The notes: generated by a model from the sequence alone, not told the origin. 64,000 bases of DNA from an uncultured Bacteroidota bacterium (GCA_903904855.1 CAIVEH010000216.1:1-64000), one strand, 5' to 3'; numbered from the stretch's first letter, positions 8,886-17,768 are shown. Program-made: numbers and translations.

Positions 8886-10184
8886 ATGAAGAAAATCTTT
8901 TCCTTAATAGTAATTCTGATCACATTGTCTGTATTGGGCATACTGCTTATACAGATGTCATGGATCAACAAAGCGCTTGACCTGAAACATGAAAATTTTC
9001 AAAGGTCAGCCGATAAATCCCTAAAAGATATTGCCTTAGAAATACAAAGCGAGTTTATATCGAAGCAGCCATCACTTCCTATGAATAAAAAAACAACGCA
9101 GTATGTATTGGAAACTAAATTTACAACCCAGGGTTATTTCACCAAAGAAGAACTACATGGCATAATTGAGACTGAACTTAAGCAGAATAATATAAAACAA
9201 CCTTTTGAATTTTGTATCCTGGATATGTTCAAGAACCCTTTGTTCCTGTCTGATGGCTTCAAACCTCAGGACCTGAACCAGGGCTACACATTTTCTATTG
9301 GCCTTGCCAATGACAACAGCGCCATGCAGCAGGAAGTGCTGTATATTAAAATACCGGAAGACAATGGAGTGGTGATCCGTGAAATGTTATGGATGATCAT
9401 TGTTTCCATCGTTTTTACAACGATCATTATACTTGCATTTTTTGTAACAGTGCGCACATTGTTTAATCAGAAAAAGCTATCGGAGATAAAATCTGATTTT
9501 ATCAACAACATGACACATGAGCTAAAAACGCCACTGGCAACCATTTCGCTGGCAATAGATGCACTGACAAATGAAAAAGTGATTCATGATGTAGACAAAA
9601 TAAAAATCTACAGCAGCATGATCAAGGAGGAAAACAAGCGCATGAACAAGCAGGTAGAAAAGATACTACAGGCGGCACGGCTTGAGAAAGAAGAGATAAA
9701 ACTGAATGTACAGGAACTGGATACGCACGAGATCATACACAAGGTGGCAGATAATATGATGCTGCAGATAAAGGAGAAAAACGGAACACTTAGCCTTGAC
9801 CTTACGGCGGTAAACCACAACATTGAAGCAGATGAGGTACACTTCTCAAACATCATTTTCAACCTGCTGGACAATGCCATGAAATATTCGGATAAGGCGC
9901 CGCAGATAGAAGTGGTTACCCTGAATACAGGCAATGGAATGCTGTCTATAAAAGTTAAAGATAACGGCATAGGTATGGATAAAGAAACCCAGGCGCGCAT
10001 ATTTGAGAAGTTCTACCGTGCCCATACCGGCAACCTGCATAATGTAAAGGGTTTCGGGCTTGGGCTGAGTTATGTAAAAGCCATAGTGGATGCCCATAAT
10101 GGTAAAATAAAAGTGGAAAGCACACCGGGTAAAGGCAGCATTTTTACGATTATATTGCCAACCAAGCTGCCGAACTTGAGTTGA
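8886..10184 (+). CDS. Sensor histidine kinase (orphan)
   Basis: This is an inner-membrane two-component sensor kinase of 432 residues. TM1 is at about 4-25, an extracytoplasmic sensor region of about 140 residues follows, and TM2 is at about 167-189. Then come a HisKA dimerisation/phosphoacceptor helix with INNMTHELKTP (His211) and a HATPase_c domain with N-box NIIFNLLDNAMKYSD, G1 VKDNGIGMD and G2 GFGLGLSYVKAIVDAH. Kinases of this type in Bacteroidota are normally followed by an OmpR-family response regulator. Here the next gene is a DUF4412 protein and no regulator gene is present in the window, so it is orphan in place. The signal sensed is unknown. Confidence 0.92.
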   Translation: MKKIFSLIVILITLSVLGILLIQMSWINKALDLKHENFQRSADKSLKDIALEIQSEFISKQPSLPMNKKTTQYVLETKFTTQGYFTKEELHGIIETELKQNNIKQPFEFCILDMFKNPLFLSDGFKPQDLNQGYTFSIGLANDNSAMQQEVLYIKIPEDNGVVIREMLWMIIVSIVFTTIIILAFFVTVRTLFNQKKLSEIKSDFINNMTHELKTPLATISLAIDALTNEKVIHDVDKIKIYSSMIKEENKRMNKQVEKILQAARLEKEEIKLNVQELDTHEIIHKVADNMMLQIKEKNGTLSLDLTAVNHNIEADEVHFSNIIFNLLDNAMKYSDKAPQIEVVTLNTGNGMLSIKVKDNGIGMDKETQARIFEKFYRAHTGNLHNVKGFGLGLSYVKAIVDAHNGKIKVESTPGKGSIFTIILPTKLPNLS

Positions 10185-10355
10185 GAAATTGTTGCAATAA
10201 AAATGATTATCTGATAGTTTCTTTAGCACAGCTACCCTGGCCAAGACTTGTTTTATTTATTGCTATATTTCATAAGGCCATGCATACAACCTTAGAAGCG
10301 TAATAAAATATTAAAATCATTTAGGCCTTGAAAGTAAATTATTTAGTTTTGTTTA

Positions 10356-10363
10356 TATCTTTG
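10356..10363 (+). promoter_or_regulatory. -7 promoter box upstream of the DUF4412 gene
   Basis: TATCTTTG matches TAnnTTTG. It is about 105 bp from the ATG at 10469 and implies a leader of about 100 nt with no obvious strong structure. Confidence 0.4.
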
Positions 10364-10468
10364 TTGTGGCTTGTAATAATTTTATTTTGAGTTATAATAG
10401 AGTTACAAGCAGATAACCGTAACTATGTTTTTTTTTAAAATCCATTTTCAACACTAAAACGCTCAGTA

Positions 10469-11224
10469 ATGAAAAAATGTACTTTAATAGTTGTTGCATT
10501 TCTTATTTCTGCAATTTCTGTAATTGCAAAAGAAGGAATTTATATTGAATTCAAGGTAACCTCATCTGCGATGAAAATGTCGGGGACCAGTAAAAGCTAT
10601 TATGCAGGTGGTAGTTCGCGTACAGAAATGAATATGCAAAGCGATGCAATGCCTGGCCCGATGAATATTGTATCGCTATACCTTAGTAGTGAGCCGGGTA
10701 AGGCGTATTCGCTCAATGAAAAGGATAAAACCTATACGGAGACAGATATCAGTAAGGCAATAGAAAACAGGGAAGATGATGAGTATGATGTTACTGTGCA
10801 GGGAAAAGAAAAAGTGAACGGATATAACGCAACCCATGTAACTGTGCTGAATAAAAGAACACAACACAGTAGTGAAATGTGGTTATCGAAAGAGGTGGCA
10901 GGATATGCAGATTATGCAACGGTGAAGAGCAAATACCTGGGTGGTGAAAAATTCTTTAGTATGCTGAAAGAAAAAAATGCAGAGGGTTTTGTTGTGCGTA
11001 TGGAAGTTGCGGCCGGCAGAGGTGGAACAATGCAGATGGATCTGGTAAAGGCAGAAAAAAGGAATATTGATGAAAGCCTGTTCAGCCTGGATGGTTATAG
11101 CAAAACATCTGGCCCTGGCGGCCCTGCTGGTATGGAGCGGCCTAATGTGCAGCAATTGCAAAACATGACTCCTGAAGAACGCAAGAAGTATATTGAAGAA
11201 ATGAAGGCAAAGTACAAAAAGTAA
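10469..11224 (+). CDS. DUF4412 domain-containing secreted protein
   Basis: This 251-residue exported protein has a signal peptide (MKKCTLIVVAFLISAISVIAKEG) followed by a beta-rich DUF4412-like domain. The pattern is EFKVTSSAMKMSGTSKSYY, a metal- or ligand-poor barrel half, and VNGYNATHVTVLNK...SEMWLSKEV. The C-terminus becomes low-complexity (GPGGPAGMERPNVQQLQNM) and ends in a charged helix, TPEERKKYIEEMKAKYKK. The family is distantly LolA/LppX-like and its role is not established. It probably resides in the periplasm. It follows the orphan kinase by 284 bp, with a promoter of its own. Confidence 0.75.
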   Translation: MKKCTLIVVAFLISAISVIAKEGIYIEFKVTSSAMKMSGTSKSYYAGGSSRTEMNMQSDAMPGPMNIVSLYLSSEPGKAYSLNEKDKTYTETDISKAIENREDDEYDVTVQGKEKVNGYNATHVTVLNKRTQHSSEMWLSKEVAGYADYATVKSKYLGGEKFFSMLKEKNAEGFVVRMEVAAGRGGTMQMDLVKAEKRNIDESLFSLDGYSKTSGPGGPAGMERPNVQQLQNMTPEERKKYIEEMKAKYKK

Positions 11225-11257
11225 CATTAAGGATAGTTATTCTTCAGCTGAGAGCAA

Positions 11258-11440
11258 TCAGCTAAAAAGTTTGGCAAGAGAAAAGGCAGCAGCGGCAGCA
11301 AGCACACCAGTAAGTGTAACCTTAAGGGTGCCTTTAAGCAGAGGCTGGGCGGTAACTTTGCTTTTCAGATATCCGAAGATCATCAGGGCATAAGGGTTAC
11401 GCAACAGTAGAGGTTTAAGCCGGTTTAGCTCATTTAGGGG
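11258..11440 (-). pseudogene. 3' remnant of a VIT1/CCC1-family transporter gene
   Basis: On the minus strand, an open stretch ending at the TGA at 11258-11260 reads ELNRLKPLLLRNPYALM then IFGYLKSKVTAQPLLKG and ends in AAAAAFSLAKLFS. This matches the end of VIT1/CCC1 Fe/Mn transporters, where an FGYxKxK motif precedes a final Ala-rich helix. Only about 60 of the usual roughly 230 residues remain. There is no start codon and the upstream part is absent, replaced by the palindromic sequence at 11472-11557. I therefore call it a 5'-truncated pseudogene. The family call rests on memory of the pattern. Confidence 0.5.
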
Positions 11441-11471
11441 AACGGGGGAATAAAACCACCCAGCAATTATG

Positions 11472-11557
11472 AACCTGCAAGGGTCGCCCCGATTCTAGCT
11501 GAACGCTGCTTAAGTGGTCGCTCCATCTCCAGTTTCATTGGTCGACTTTCGCAGGTT
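11472..11557. repeat. 86-bp imperfect palindrome, possible structured RNA
   Basis: The arms AACCTGC-A-AGGGTCG and CGACTTT-C-GCAGGTT pair over 14 of 15 positions, including two G-U pairs. CCGAT/ATTGG continues the stem inward, leaving about 45 nt of internal sequence. On the plus strand the right arm is followed by AATTTTT. It matches no RNA family I can name (not SRP RNA, tmRNA or hammerhead). It could be a small RNA with a terminator, a REP-like element or the debris of a mobile element. Confidence 0.45.
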
Positions 11558-11613
11558 AATTTTTCAACAACATTTAAATAAATCGCTTAAATTACTTTTC
11601 ACCGGAGAATATG

Positions 11614-11621
11614 TAAATTTG
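11614..11621 (+). promoter_or_regulatory. -7 promoter box of the GH3 gene
   Basis: TAAATTTG fits TAnnTTTG exactly and lies 35 bp before the ATG at 11657. Confidence 0.45.
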
Positions 11622-11656
11622 CCGCTAACCTTTTCAAAACCAACCACGAGGTACCA

Positions 11657-13207
11657 ATGGCATTATTAGGTAATCTGATAGCACGCTCATTAAAACTCCG
11701 TAAACAATTCAAGCTACCAGTAGCTCCTCCACTTACGTATCAGCGCCATGCTCTGCGCCAGTTGCTGGAGCGGGGACAGTACACTTCATTCGGAAAACAC
11801 TATGGCTTTGGAGATATACTCAGTAAGGAAATAGATTTTATAAAAGCTTTCAGAGAGCGTGTGCCCGTATGCACCTATAAAGAAATGCATGCCAACTGGT
11901 GGTATCGCTGTCTGCAGGGTGAAGAGAATGTAACCTGGCCGGGCAAGGTGAAATATTTTGCATTGAGTTCGGGTACTTCAGATTCGGCCAGCAAGCATAT
12001 ACCTGTTACCCACGACATGATAAAGTCTATAAAGAAAGTGGGTTTCAAGCAGCTGTATAGTATGGCCAATTTCAAAATAAAGCCAGTGGCTTTTGAGAAG
12101 GGTATACTGATGCTTGGCGGCACTACATCGCTTTTTGAAAAAGGGGAATATTATGAGGGGGATATGAGCGGTATCAGCGCAAAGAATATGCCTCGCTGGA
12201 TGTCGTCATTGCTATACAAGCCAGGGCAGCGGATCAGCAAGCGCCACAAATGGGAGGACAGGATAAAACTAATAGTAGAGAAGGCCGACCAGTGGGATGT
12301 GGGTATAGTGTGCGGTGTGCCTGCGTGGGTGCAGATAGTACTGGAACGGGTTATGAAGCATTATGGTGTGAAAAACATACATGAAATATGGCCTAACCTG
12401 AGTGTATATATTCATGGCGGTGTTTCTATTGAACCTTACAGGGAGAGTTTTAAACACATCTGGGGCAAGCCGGTAACCTTTATAGAAACCTATATGGCAT
12501 CGGAAGGCTCTTTTGGTTTTCAGGCCAGGCCGGGAGCCGGGATCAGGCTGGTATTGAATACGGAGATATTTTATGAATTCATACCTTTTACTGATGATAA
12601 TTTTGATGAAGAAGGTAATCCGAAACCAAACCCGCAGACCTACCTTATAAATGAGGTGCAGGAAGGGGTGGAATATGCTGTTGTAATCAGTACATGTGCT
12701 GGCGCGTGGCGGTATATTATAGGCGATGTATTGCGATTTACCAACGCGCTGGAGCATGAAATAGCCATTGTGGGCCGCACCAAGCAGTTCCTGAGCCTTT
12801 GCGGTGAGCATATGTCGATAGACAATATGAACAAGGCTATAGAAACGGTTTCCAAGAAACTGAAAATAACTATAAGGGAGTTTGCCGTGGCAGGGCTTAA
12901 GCACAATAATCTGTTTGCCCACCAATGGTATATTGGTTGTGATGACGCGCACCTGGATCAGGAAAAGTTCAAGCAATTGCTGGATGAAACCCTGAGCAAG
13001 CTGAATGATGATTATGAGGTGGAACGCACATCGGCACTGAAAGAAATTTTTATCAAGGTCTTGCCAGCCCATGTATTTATCGACTATCTGAGGGCTAAGG
13101 GCAAGGAAGGGGCAATGAGTAAATTCCCGCGGGTACTGAAGGGCACAACTTTGCAGGATTGGGAACAATACCTGGAGAAAAACAGGATAGTGGAGATTAG
13201 TGCATAG
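11657..13207 (+). CDS. GH3 auxin-responsive promoter family protein (acyl-adenylate amido-synthetase fold)
   Basis: This 516-residue protein is of the GH3 family, ANL-superfamily enzymes that adenylate a carboxylic acid and transfer it to an amino acid or amine. Visible motifs are the ATP-binding loop LSSGTSDSASKHIPVT (about residues 104-119), YMASEGSFGF (the GH3 Y-x-x-S/T-E motif) and VVISTCAGAWRYIIGDVLRFTN, which carries the Y-x-x-GD element. The length is normal. The gene is widespread in Bacteroidota, where the substrate is unknown; the plant auxin or jasmonate role should not be transferred. It is monocistronic with its own promoter box. Confidence 0.88.
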   Translation: MALLGNLIARSLKLRKQFKLPVAPPLTYQRHALRQLLERGQYTSFGKHYGFGDILSKEIDFIKAFRERVPVCTYKEMHANWWYRCLQGEENVTWPGKVKYFALSSGTSDSASKHIPVTHDMIKSIKKVGFKQLYSMANFKIKPVAFEKGILMLGGTTSLFEKGEYYEGDMSGISAKNMPRWMSSLLYKPGQRISKRHKWEDRIKLIVEKADQWDVGIVCGVPAWVQIVLERVMKHYGVKNIHEIWPNLSVYIHGGVSIEPYRESFKHIWGKPVTFIETYMASEGSFGFQARPGAGIRLVLNTEIFYEFIPFTDDNFDEEGNPKPNPQTYLINEVQEGVEYAVVISTCAGAWRYIIGDVLRFTNALEHEIAIVGRTKQFLSLCGEHMSIDNMNKAIETVSKKLKITIREFAVAGLKHNNLFAHQWYIGCDDAHLDQEKFKQLLDETLSKLNDDYEVERTSALKEIFIKVLPAHVFIDYLRAKGKEGAMSKFPRVLKGTTLQDWEQYLEKNRIVEISA

Positions 13208-13247
13208 TACAGCAATTGTATATTTCTTATTTTTTATCCCTTACATA

Positions 13248-13278
13248 GATGTGCCGCACTTTTGAAGTGTGGCACATC
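13248..13278. repeat. REP-like palindrome, copy 1
   Basis: A hairpin GATGTGCCGCACTT-TTG-AAGTGTGGCACATC with one G-U pair sits between the GH3 and SDR genes. A near-identical 30-bp sequence recurs at 32751-32780. It could also terminate the GH3 transcript, but it lacks a T tract on the plus strand. Confidence 0.7.
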
Positions 13279-13364
13279 TTACAACTATAAAGCTATATTT
13301 CTTATTTTTTTATCCTCGTCTTCTTATTGAAACCAAATTATCTTTGCGGTTAATTGAGAACGGT

Positions 13365-14150
13365 ATGAGTAAAACAATATTAATTACAGGAGCAACATCA
13401 GGTTTCGGGAAAGCAATTGCACACCGCTTTGCAAAGGAAGGATATACTATCTGTCTCACTGGCAGGCGCACAGACAGGTTGAAGGAGATCAGTCAGGAAC
13501 TTAAAGATCAGTATGGCGTAATGGTATATGGCCTTGCTTTTGATGTGAGAGTAAGGGCTCAGGTAGAGGCTGCGATTGCAAAACTGAAAACCCTTGTGAC
13601 ATCTATTGATATCCTGGTTAATAATGCAGGCCTTGCATCGGGACTATCAACCATAGATGAGGGAGATGTGGATGATTGGGAACTGATGATAGATACCAAT
13701 CTTAAAGGGCTGCTTTACGTAACCCGACAGATTGCGCCACTGATGCGCGAACAGGCCAGCGGGCATATCATCAATATCGGGTCTACAGCTGGCAAGCAGG
13801 TGTATAAAAACGGCAACGTGTATTGCGCCACAAAATATGCTGTTGATGCGCTGAATCAAGCCATGAGGATTGATCTGCTGCCTTATGGCATTAAGGTTAC
13901 AGCCATTAATCCCGGTATGGCAGAAACTGAATTTTCGCTGGTGCGGTTTAAGGGTGATGAAGAGCGGGCAAAAAATGTATATAACGATATAAAACCTTTG
14001 CGGCCAGAAGATATAGCAGATATTGCATGGTACTGTGCCAGCCTGCCCCCGCATGTATGTATCAACGATCTTACCGTTACCTGCCTCACTCAGGCAAGCA
14101 GCTTTTATTCAATTAAGGAATCGGAGCGTAAGAAACCGGGAGGAGTATAA
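13365..14150 (+). CDS. SDR family NADP-dependent oxidoreductase (YdfG-like)
   Basis: This is a classical short-chain dehydrogenase of about 261 residues with the cofactor motif TGATSGFG, Arg pair GRRTDRL (suggesting NADPH), NNAG and active-site INIGSTAG...YCATKYAV. The C-terminal INPGMAETEFSLVRFKGD is characteristic of YdfG-type 3-hydroxy acid/serine dehydrogenases and Bacteroidota homologues. The frame is open upstream to 13269, but the ATG at 13365 starts MSKTILITGATSG at the usual distance and has a TATCTTTG box at 13339-13346. The physiological substrate is uncertain. Confidence 0.88.
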   Translation: MSKTILITGATSGFGKAIAHRFAKEGYTICLTGRRTDRLKEISQELKDQYGVMVYGLAFDVRVRAQVEAAIAKLKTLVTSIDILVNNAGLASGLSTIDEGDVDDWELMIDTNLKGLLYVTRQIAPLMREQASGHIINIGSTAGKQVYKNGNVYCATKYAVDALNQAMRIDLLPYGIKVTAINPGMAETEFSLVRFKGDEERAKNVYNDIKPLRPEDIADIAWYCASLPPHVCINDLTVTCLTQASSFYSIKESERKKPGGV

Positions 14151-14168
14151 GGAATTGGACAATAAATC

Positions 14169-14203
14169 AAAAAGGGAATGATTGCTCATTCCCCTTTTGT
14201 TTT
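14169..14203. terminator. Bidirectional terminator between the SDR gene and rplI
   Basis: The stem AAAAGGGAATGA / TCATTCCCCTTTT (one bulged C, loop TTGC) carries A and T flanks on both sides. It can serve the SDR gene on plus and the rplI operon on minus. Confidence 0.75.
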
Positions 14204-14275
14204 ATAACAGTATTTATTGCGAAGCTACTATAATGAAGATCCGTTTCCCTTAATCTCCAAGAAAGTCCGGCTGGC

Positions 14276-14722
14276 TTATTCGCCAACTACTTCAAACTCA
14301 ATTTCTACCAGGTTGTCTTTACCGAAGTCAACGCTTGCTTTGTGCATACCAGCTTCCTTAATATCATCAAGGATGGTAATGCGGCGGCGGTCGATATCGT
14401 ATCCTTTCTGCTCGCGGATGGCGCGCGCAATCTGGATAGAGGTAACAGATCCGAAGATTTTGCCACTGATACCGATCTTGGCGCCCACCTTAACGGGCGA
14501 AGCTTTAAGAACAGTAGTAACCTGAGCTATTTCGGCCATCAGTTTATCTTCTTTCTTCTGCAATTGTTTGCGGCGCTCTTCCATGATTTTTGCATTAGAG
14601 CCACTGGCTTCAATAGCAAATTTCTGAGGAATAAGATAATTGCGCGCGTATCCGGGCTTAACAGCCACCAGTTCGTGGGCAGAGCCCAGATTGTCAACGT
14701 CTTTTATGAGGATTACTTGCAT
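14276..14722 (-). CDS. rplI: 50S ribosomal protein L9
   Basis: L9 binds domain V of 23S rRNA near the base of the L1 stalk. The N-terminal rRNA-binding domain (MQVILIKDVDNLGSAHELVAVKPGYARNYLIP, with the L9 signature G-x2-V-x-V-K-x-G-Y-A-R-N-x-L) leads into a long central helix (AKIMEERRKQLQKKEDKLMAEI) and the C-terminal domain. The length of 148 is standard. It is the last gene of rpsF-rpsR-rplI, only 4 bp from rpsR, and ends near a terminator at 14169-14203. Confidence 0.98.
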   Translation of the reverse strand: MQVILIKDVDNLGSAHELVAVKPGYARNYLIPQKFAIEASGSNAKIMEERRKQLQKKEDKLMAEIAQVTTVLKASPVKVGAKIGISGKIFGSVTSIQIARAIREQKGYDIDRRRITILDDIKEAGMHKASVDFGKDNLVEIEFEVVGE

Positions 14723-14726
14723 GATT

Positions 14727-14993
14727 CTATTTTAAAAGGTCAGTAACGTATGGTAAAAGAGCCATCTGGCGGGCCTTTTTGATCGCCTGTGATACTTTGC
14801 GCTGGAATTTCAGTGAGTTACCGGTAATTCGGCGCGGCAGCATCCTGCCTTGTTCGTTGAGGAATTTCTTCAGAAATTCTCCGTCTTTATAATCGATATA
14901 ACGGAGACCCATTTTCTTAAAACGGCAGTATTTCTTCGGGCGTTTTTCGATACGTTGGGACGTCAGGAATTTTATTTCGTTTTGCTTTGCCAT
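14727..14993 (-). CDS. rpsR: 30S ribosomal protein S18
   Basis: S18 sits on the 30S platform as a partner of S6. The 88-residue protein carries the S18 core [38 protein letters not shown] and [20 protein letters not shown]. It is the middle gene of the ribosomal operon, 12 bp from rpsF and 4 bp from rplI. Confidence 0.98.
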   Translation of the reverse strand: MAKQNEIKFLTSQRIEKRPKKYCRFKKMGLRYIDYKDGEFLKKFLNEQGRMLPRRITGNSLKFQRKVSQAIKKARQMALLPYVTDLLK

Positions 14994-15005
14994 TGTCGTG
15001 TGATT

Positions 15006-15368
15006 TTAAGCGTTTTCAGCGGTTAAGTGTTTACTGCGTTTCCTGAGGTTGTAAGCTACCGAGAATTTGTCGAGGCGGGTAACCATGTGGCGGATGATGG
15101 TTTCATCGCGGTTCATCATGATTTCCATTTTTGCATTGGTATCAGATGGAGCTTTGAATTCAAGCACATAATAAAGGCCTGTTGTCTTTTTCTGGATGGG
15201 ATAAGCCAGAGAGCGTAATCCCCATACTTCCTGGTGCACAATTTCGCCACCATGCGCTGCAATGAAGTCTGTGAACTTCTTTTGGGCGCCTTTGTAATCT
15301 TCATCCGATAATACGGGAGTAAAGATCACCATCACTTCATAATCCTGAAGGTTGTTTTCTGTTGCCAT
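15006..15368 (-). CDS. rpsF: 30S ribosomal protein S6
   Basis: S6 is a small-subunit platform protein that pairs with S18. The sequence (YEVMVIFTPVLSDEDYKGAQKKFTDFIAAHGG, then GLRSLAYPIQKKTTGLYYVLEFKAP and RDETIIRHMVTRLDKF) matches the ferredoxin-like S6 fold. The length of 120 is normal. It is the first gene of the operon. A well-formed promoter lies at 15520-15551, giving a leader of about 145 nt that could host the S6:S18 autoregulatory site known in other bacteria. I did not identify that structure here. Confidence 0.98.
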   Translation of the reverse strand: MATENNLQDYEVMVIFTPVLSDEDYKGAQKKFTDFIAAHGGEIVHQEVWGLRSLAYPIQKKTTGLYYVLEFKAPSDTNAKMEIMMNRDETIIRHMVTRLDKFSVAYNLRKRSKHLTAENA

Positions 15369-15519
15369 AATTTGTTTTAAAAAGGTTAATCCAACTGCCC
15401 GGCGGGAACATTGGATACTTTTTTAGTCATAAGTCTTAAGTAGAAAGTTGTAAGTTTATACTGCCAACTGAAAACTGTTAACTGCCAACTTGAAAAGTAG
15501 CCGGGCAAATTTGGGATTG

Positions 15520-15551
15520 CAAAAGTAAGGGATAAAAATATTCAAACCAAA
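15520..15551 (-). promoter_or_regulatory. Promoter of rpsF-rpsR-rplI
   Basis: On the minus strand, TTTG (15551-15548), a 20-bp spacer and TACTTTTG (15527-15520) form a textbook Bacteroidota sigma-A promoter. It is the best match in the window. Confidence 0.75.
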
Positions 15552-15751
15552 TAAAACATTTAAGTAATCTGGTATCTTAATATGGTGTTGAAAAATATTT
15601 TGATATAGATAGTAGTTTTTTCAAAACAGATGCTTATTTTTATAGCAGTATAAAATAATTACCTGGAGAATGCGTTAGTTGAGTGATGATTTGTAATTAT
15701 TGTACTATAAACCAATTTTTTTATGGGCCAGGTAAAAGTCAGCAACTTGGT

Positions 15752-15901
15752 ATGTCTCACAGCCATACAGGTATACTGAAGAGAATCAGAGAAAGTATAT
15801 CCAGCCTCTTTAAGCCGGAGGAAGTTGAAGTTACTTTTAAAGTAAAAGGTAATCATGTAACTTACACCTATACCAAAATCGAACACAGGCATATTGCCTG
15901 A
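15752..15901 (+). CDS. Small hypothetical protein
   Basis: This 49-residue reading frame begins MSHSHTGILKRIRESISSLFKPEEVEVTFKVKG and ends KIEHRHIA. A longer frame starts at 15683, but its extra N-terminus is cysteine-rich and unconvincing. The alternation of charged and hydrophobic residues looks coding, but I recognise no family. It lies alone in an 880-bp gap, so it may be spurious. Confidence 0.32.
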   Translation: MSHSHTGILKRIRESISSLFKPEEVEVTFKVKGNHVTYTYTKIEHRHIA

Positions 15902-16253
15902 GGTTTTAAATTGGAGGTGGGAAATACTTTTACCAGAGGAATTGAACAAATCAATTCTGCTGGTGTTATAATTTTGTCTTTCAAGGCTAAGTAATAACCT
16001 TTTGTATCCAAACCTATTATTTTATCGGCTTAAGTTCTCCTTCTTTTATTGCCATTTAATCCCACGTTTTGTTTTTCTACTCTTCATTGCCAGATACTAT
16101 CTACCTTTATTCAGGTAATCAATTAGTATTGGCCAAACCTTGTTAGAAATTAATTTTAATGGCTGAGAAATGATTCCAAAATGCCAATAAGAAACTGTTC
16201 ACCACTTAGTGCAGGAGTTATTAAGTTATCAATAGTAAAAGCAACCTAAAATA
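15902..16253. other. Intergenic region without visible genes
   Basis: AT-rich sequence of about 350 bp before the M32 peptidase gene. I see no plausible reading frame, strong hairpin or consensus promoter in it. Confidence 0.5.
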
Positions 16254-17768
16254 ATGCCGGATACAGAGCAATTATACAGCGCCTACAAAACGATAATGCA
16301 GAAGGCCGCCGACCTTAATAATGCCAGTGCTGTACTGGGATGGGACCAGGAAGTATATATGCCAACTAAAGGGGCTGAATTCCGTGGCAGGCAACTGGCT
16401 ACGCTGGCGGGGCAGGCCCATGAATTGCTCACAAGCGATGACTTCGGGAAGTTGCTGAATGAACTATCGGGCAGGCAGGGGCTGGTTGATGTAGAACAGA
16501 ATAATGTGCGGCTGAGCCTTGAGGATTATGAGAAAAACAAAAAACTTTCAGCGGCTTTTGTTGAGGAATTATCGAAGCTTACCAGTGAATGTTTTAATGC
16601 GTGGATAACTGCAAAGAAACAAAATGATTTCACCTTGTTTGCACCATCGCTTACAAAAATGATAGCCCTGAAAAGAAAGCAGGCTGAATTGTTGGGATAT
16701 AAGGCCCATCCTTATGATGCGCTTCTGGATGAGTATGAGAAGGGTGCTACTGTGGCTATGCTGGACCCTGTGTTCGCCGGAATAAAAGAGCAGATGCCTC
16801 TATTGCTGGCCAGGATAAAATCTGCGACTCAGGTAAGCAATGATTTTTTTCATCAGCATTATCCCAAACAACAGCAGTGGGATTTCGGTATTGATGTATT
16901 GAACCATATGGGTTTTGATTTTGAAGCAGGCAGGCAGGATATTTCAGAGCATCCGTTTACAACAACTTTTGCACCTACTGATGTGCGGATAACTACGCAT
17001 GTAAATGAAAACAATTTCGCTTCTATGCTGTGGAGCTGTATTCATGAAGGCGGCCATGGGTTGTATGAACAGGGGCTGCCGGAAGATCAGTATGGCTTAC
17101 CGCTGGGCGCAGCTGTATCATTAGGTATACATGAGTCACAATCCAGATTATGGGAAAACTGTATAGGCAGGGGTAAGGACTTCTGGACGTATTTTTATCC
17201 AAGATTGCAGGCTAGTTTCCCGGAGCAATTAAGTTATATAGATACAGATACTTTCTTTAAGGCTGCCAACAAGGTTGAACCTTCGCTAATACGCATAGAA
17301 GCCGATGAACTGACGTATCATTTTCACGTACTGATCAGGTATGAAATAGAAAAGGCTTTGATTGAGGGCACTCTGGAAACAGAAGAAATACCAGCCCGGT
17401 GGAATGAACTCTATAACAAATACCTGGGTGTTATGCCCCCTGATGATAAAACAGGCGCTCTGCAGGATGTGCACTGGAGTCATGGCAGTTTTGGTTATTT
17501 CCCTACCTATACACTGGGTAGTTTTTATGCAGCACAATTTTATGCACAGGCTCAGAAAGATATACCGGGTTTACTGGAACAAATACGAAAAGGCCAGTTC
17601 AAACCGTTATTGGAATGGCTCAGGGAAAAGGTGCATACTCATGGCCGGCGCTATACATCAGAAGAATTATGTGAGCGCATTACTGGCAAAAAACTGGATG
17701 CTGCATGCTTTATGAGTTATGCTGAAGAAAAGTTCGGGAGAGTATATGATTTGGTAAATTCCAAATAA
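16254..17768 (+). CDS. M32 family metallocarboxypeptidase (thermostable carboxypeptidase 1 type)
   Basis: This is a zinc carboxypeptidase that removes C-terminal residues from peptides, expected to be cytoplasmic. It has 504 residues, standard for M32 (TaqCP/PfuCP). The active-site HEXXH is HEGGH at about residues 264-268, followed about 30 residues later by IHESQSRLWEN, which supplies the third metal ligand and the M32 signature. GYFPTYTLGSFYAAQ near residue 420 is the other conserved family block. No signal peptide is present. It may be read through into the small membrane-protein gene 65 bp downstream. Confidence 0.95.
   Translation: MPDTEQLYSAYKTIMQKAADLNNASAVLGWDQEVYMPTKGAEFRGRQLATLAGQAHELLTSDDFGKLLNELSGRQGLVDVEQNNVRLSLEDYEKNKKLSAAFVEELSKLTSECFNAWITAKKQNDFTLFAPSLTKMIALKRKQAELLGYKAHPYDALLDEYEKGATVAMLDPVFAGIKEQMPLLLARIKSATQVSNDFFHQHYPKQQQWDFGIDVLNHMGFDFEAGRQDISEHPFTTTFAPTDVRITTHVNENNFASMLWSCIHEGGHGLYEQGLPEDQYGLPLGAAVSLGIHESQSRLWENCIGRGKDFWTYFYPRLQASFPEQLSYIDTDTFFKAANKVEPSLIRIEADELTYHFHVLIRYEIEKALIEGTLETEEIPARWNELYNKYLGVMPPDDKTGALQDVHWSHGSFGYFPTYTLGSFYAAQFYAQAQKDIPGLLEQIRKGQFKPLLEWLREKVHTHGRRYTSEELCERITGKKLDAACFMSYAEEKFGRVYDLVNSK

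Noticed and set aside
11472..11557. SRP RNA, tmRNA or hammerhead ribozyme
   Set aside because: None of the diagnostic core sequences (the GGAA tetraloop region with GCAGC bulge, the tmRNA tRNA-like ends, CUGAUGA...GAAA) is present on either strand in the right order.
12269..13168. 299-codon minus-strand frame opposite the GH3 gene
   Set aside because: Antisense shadow of a well-supported GH3 coding sequence, with no family features.
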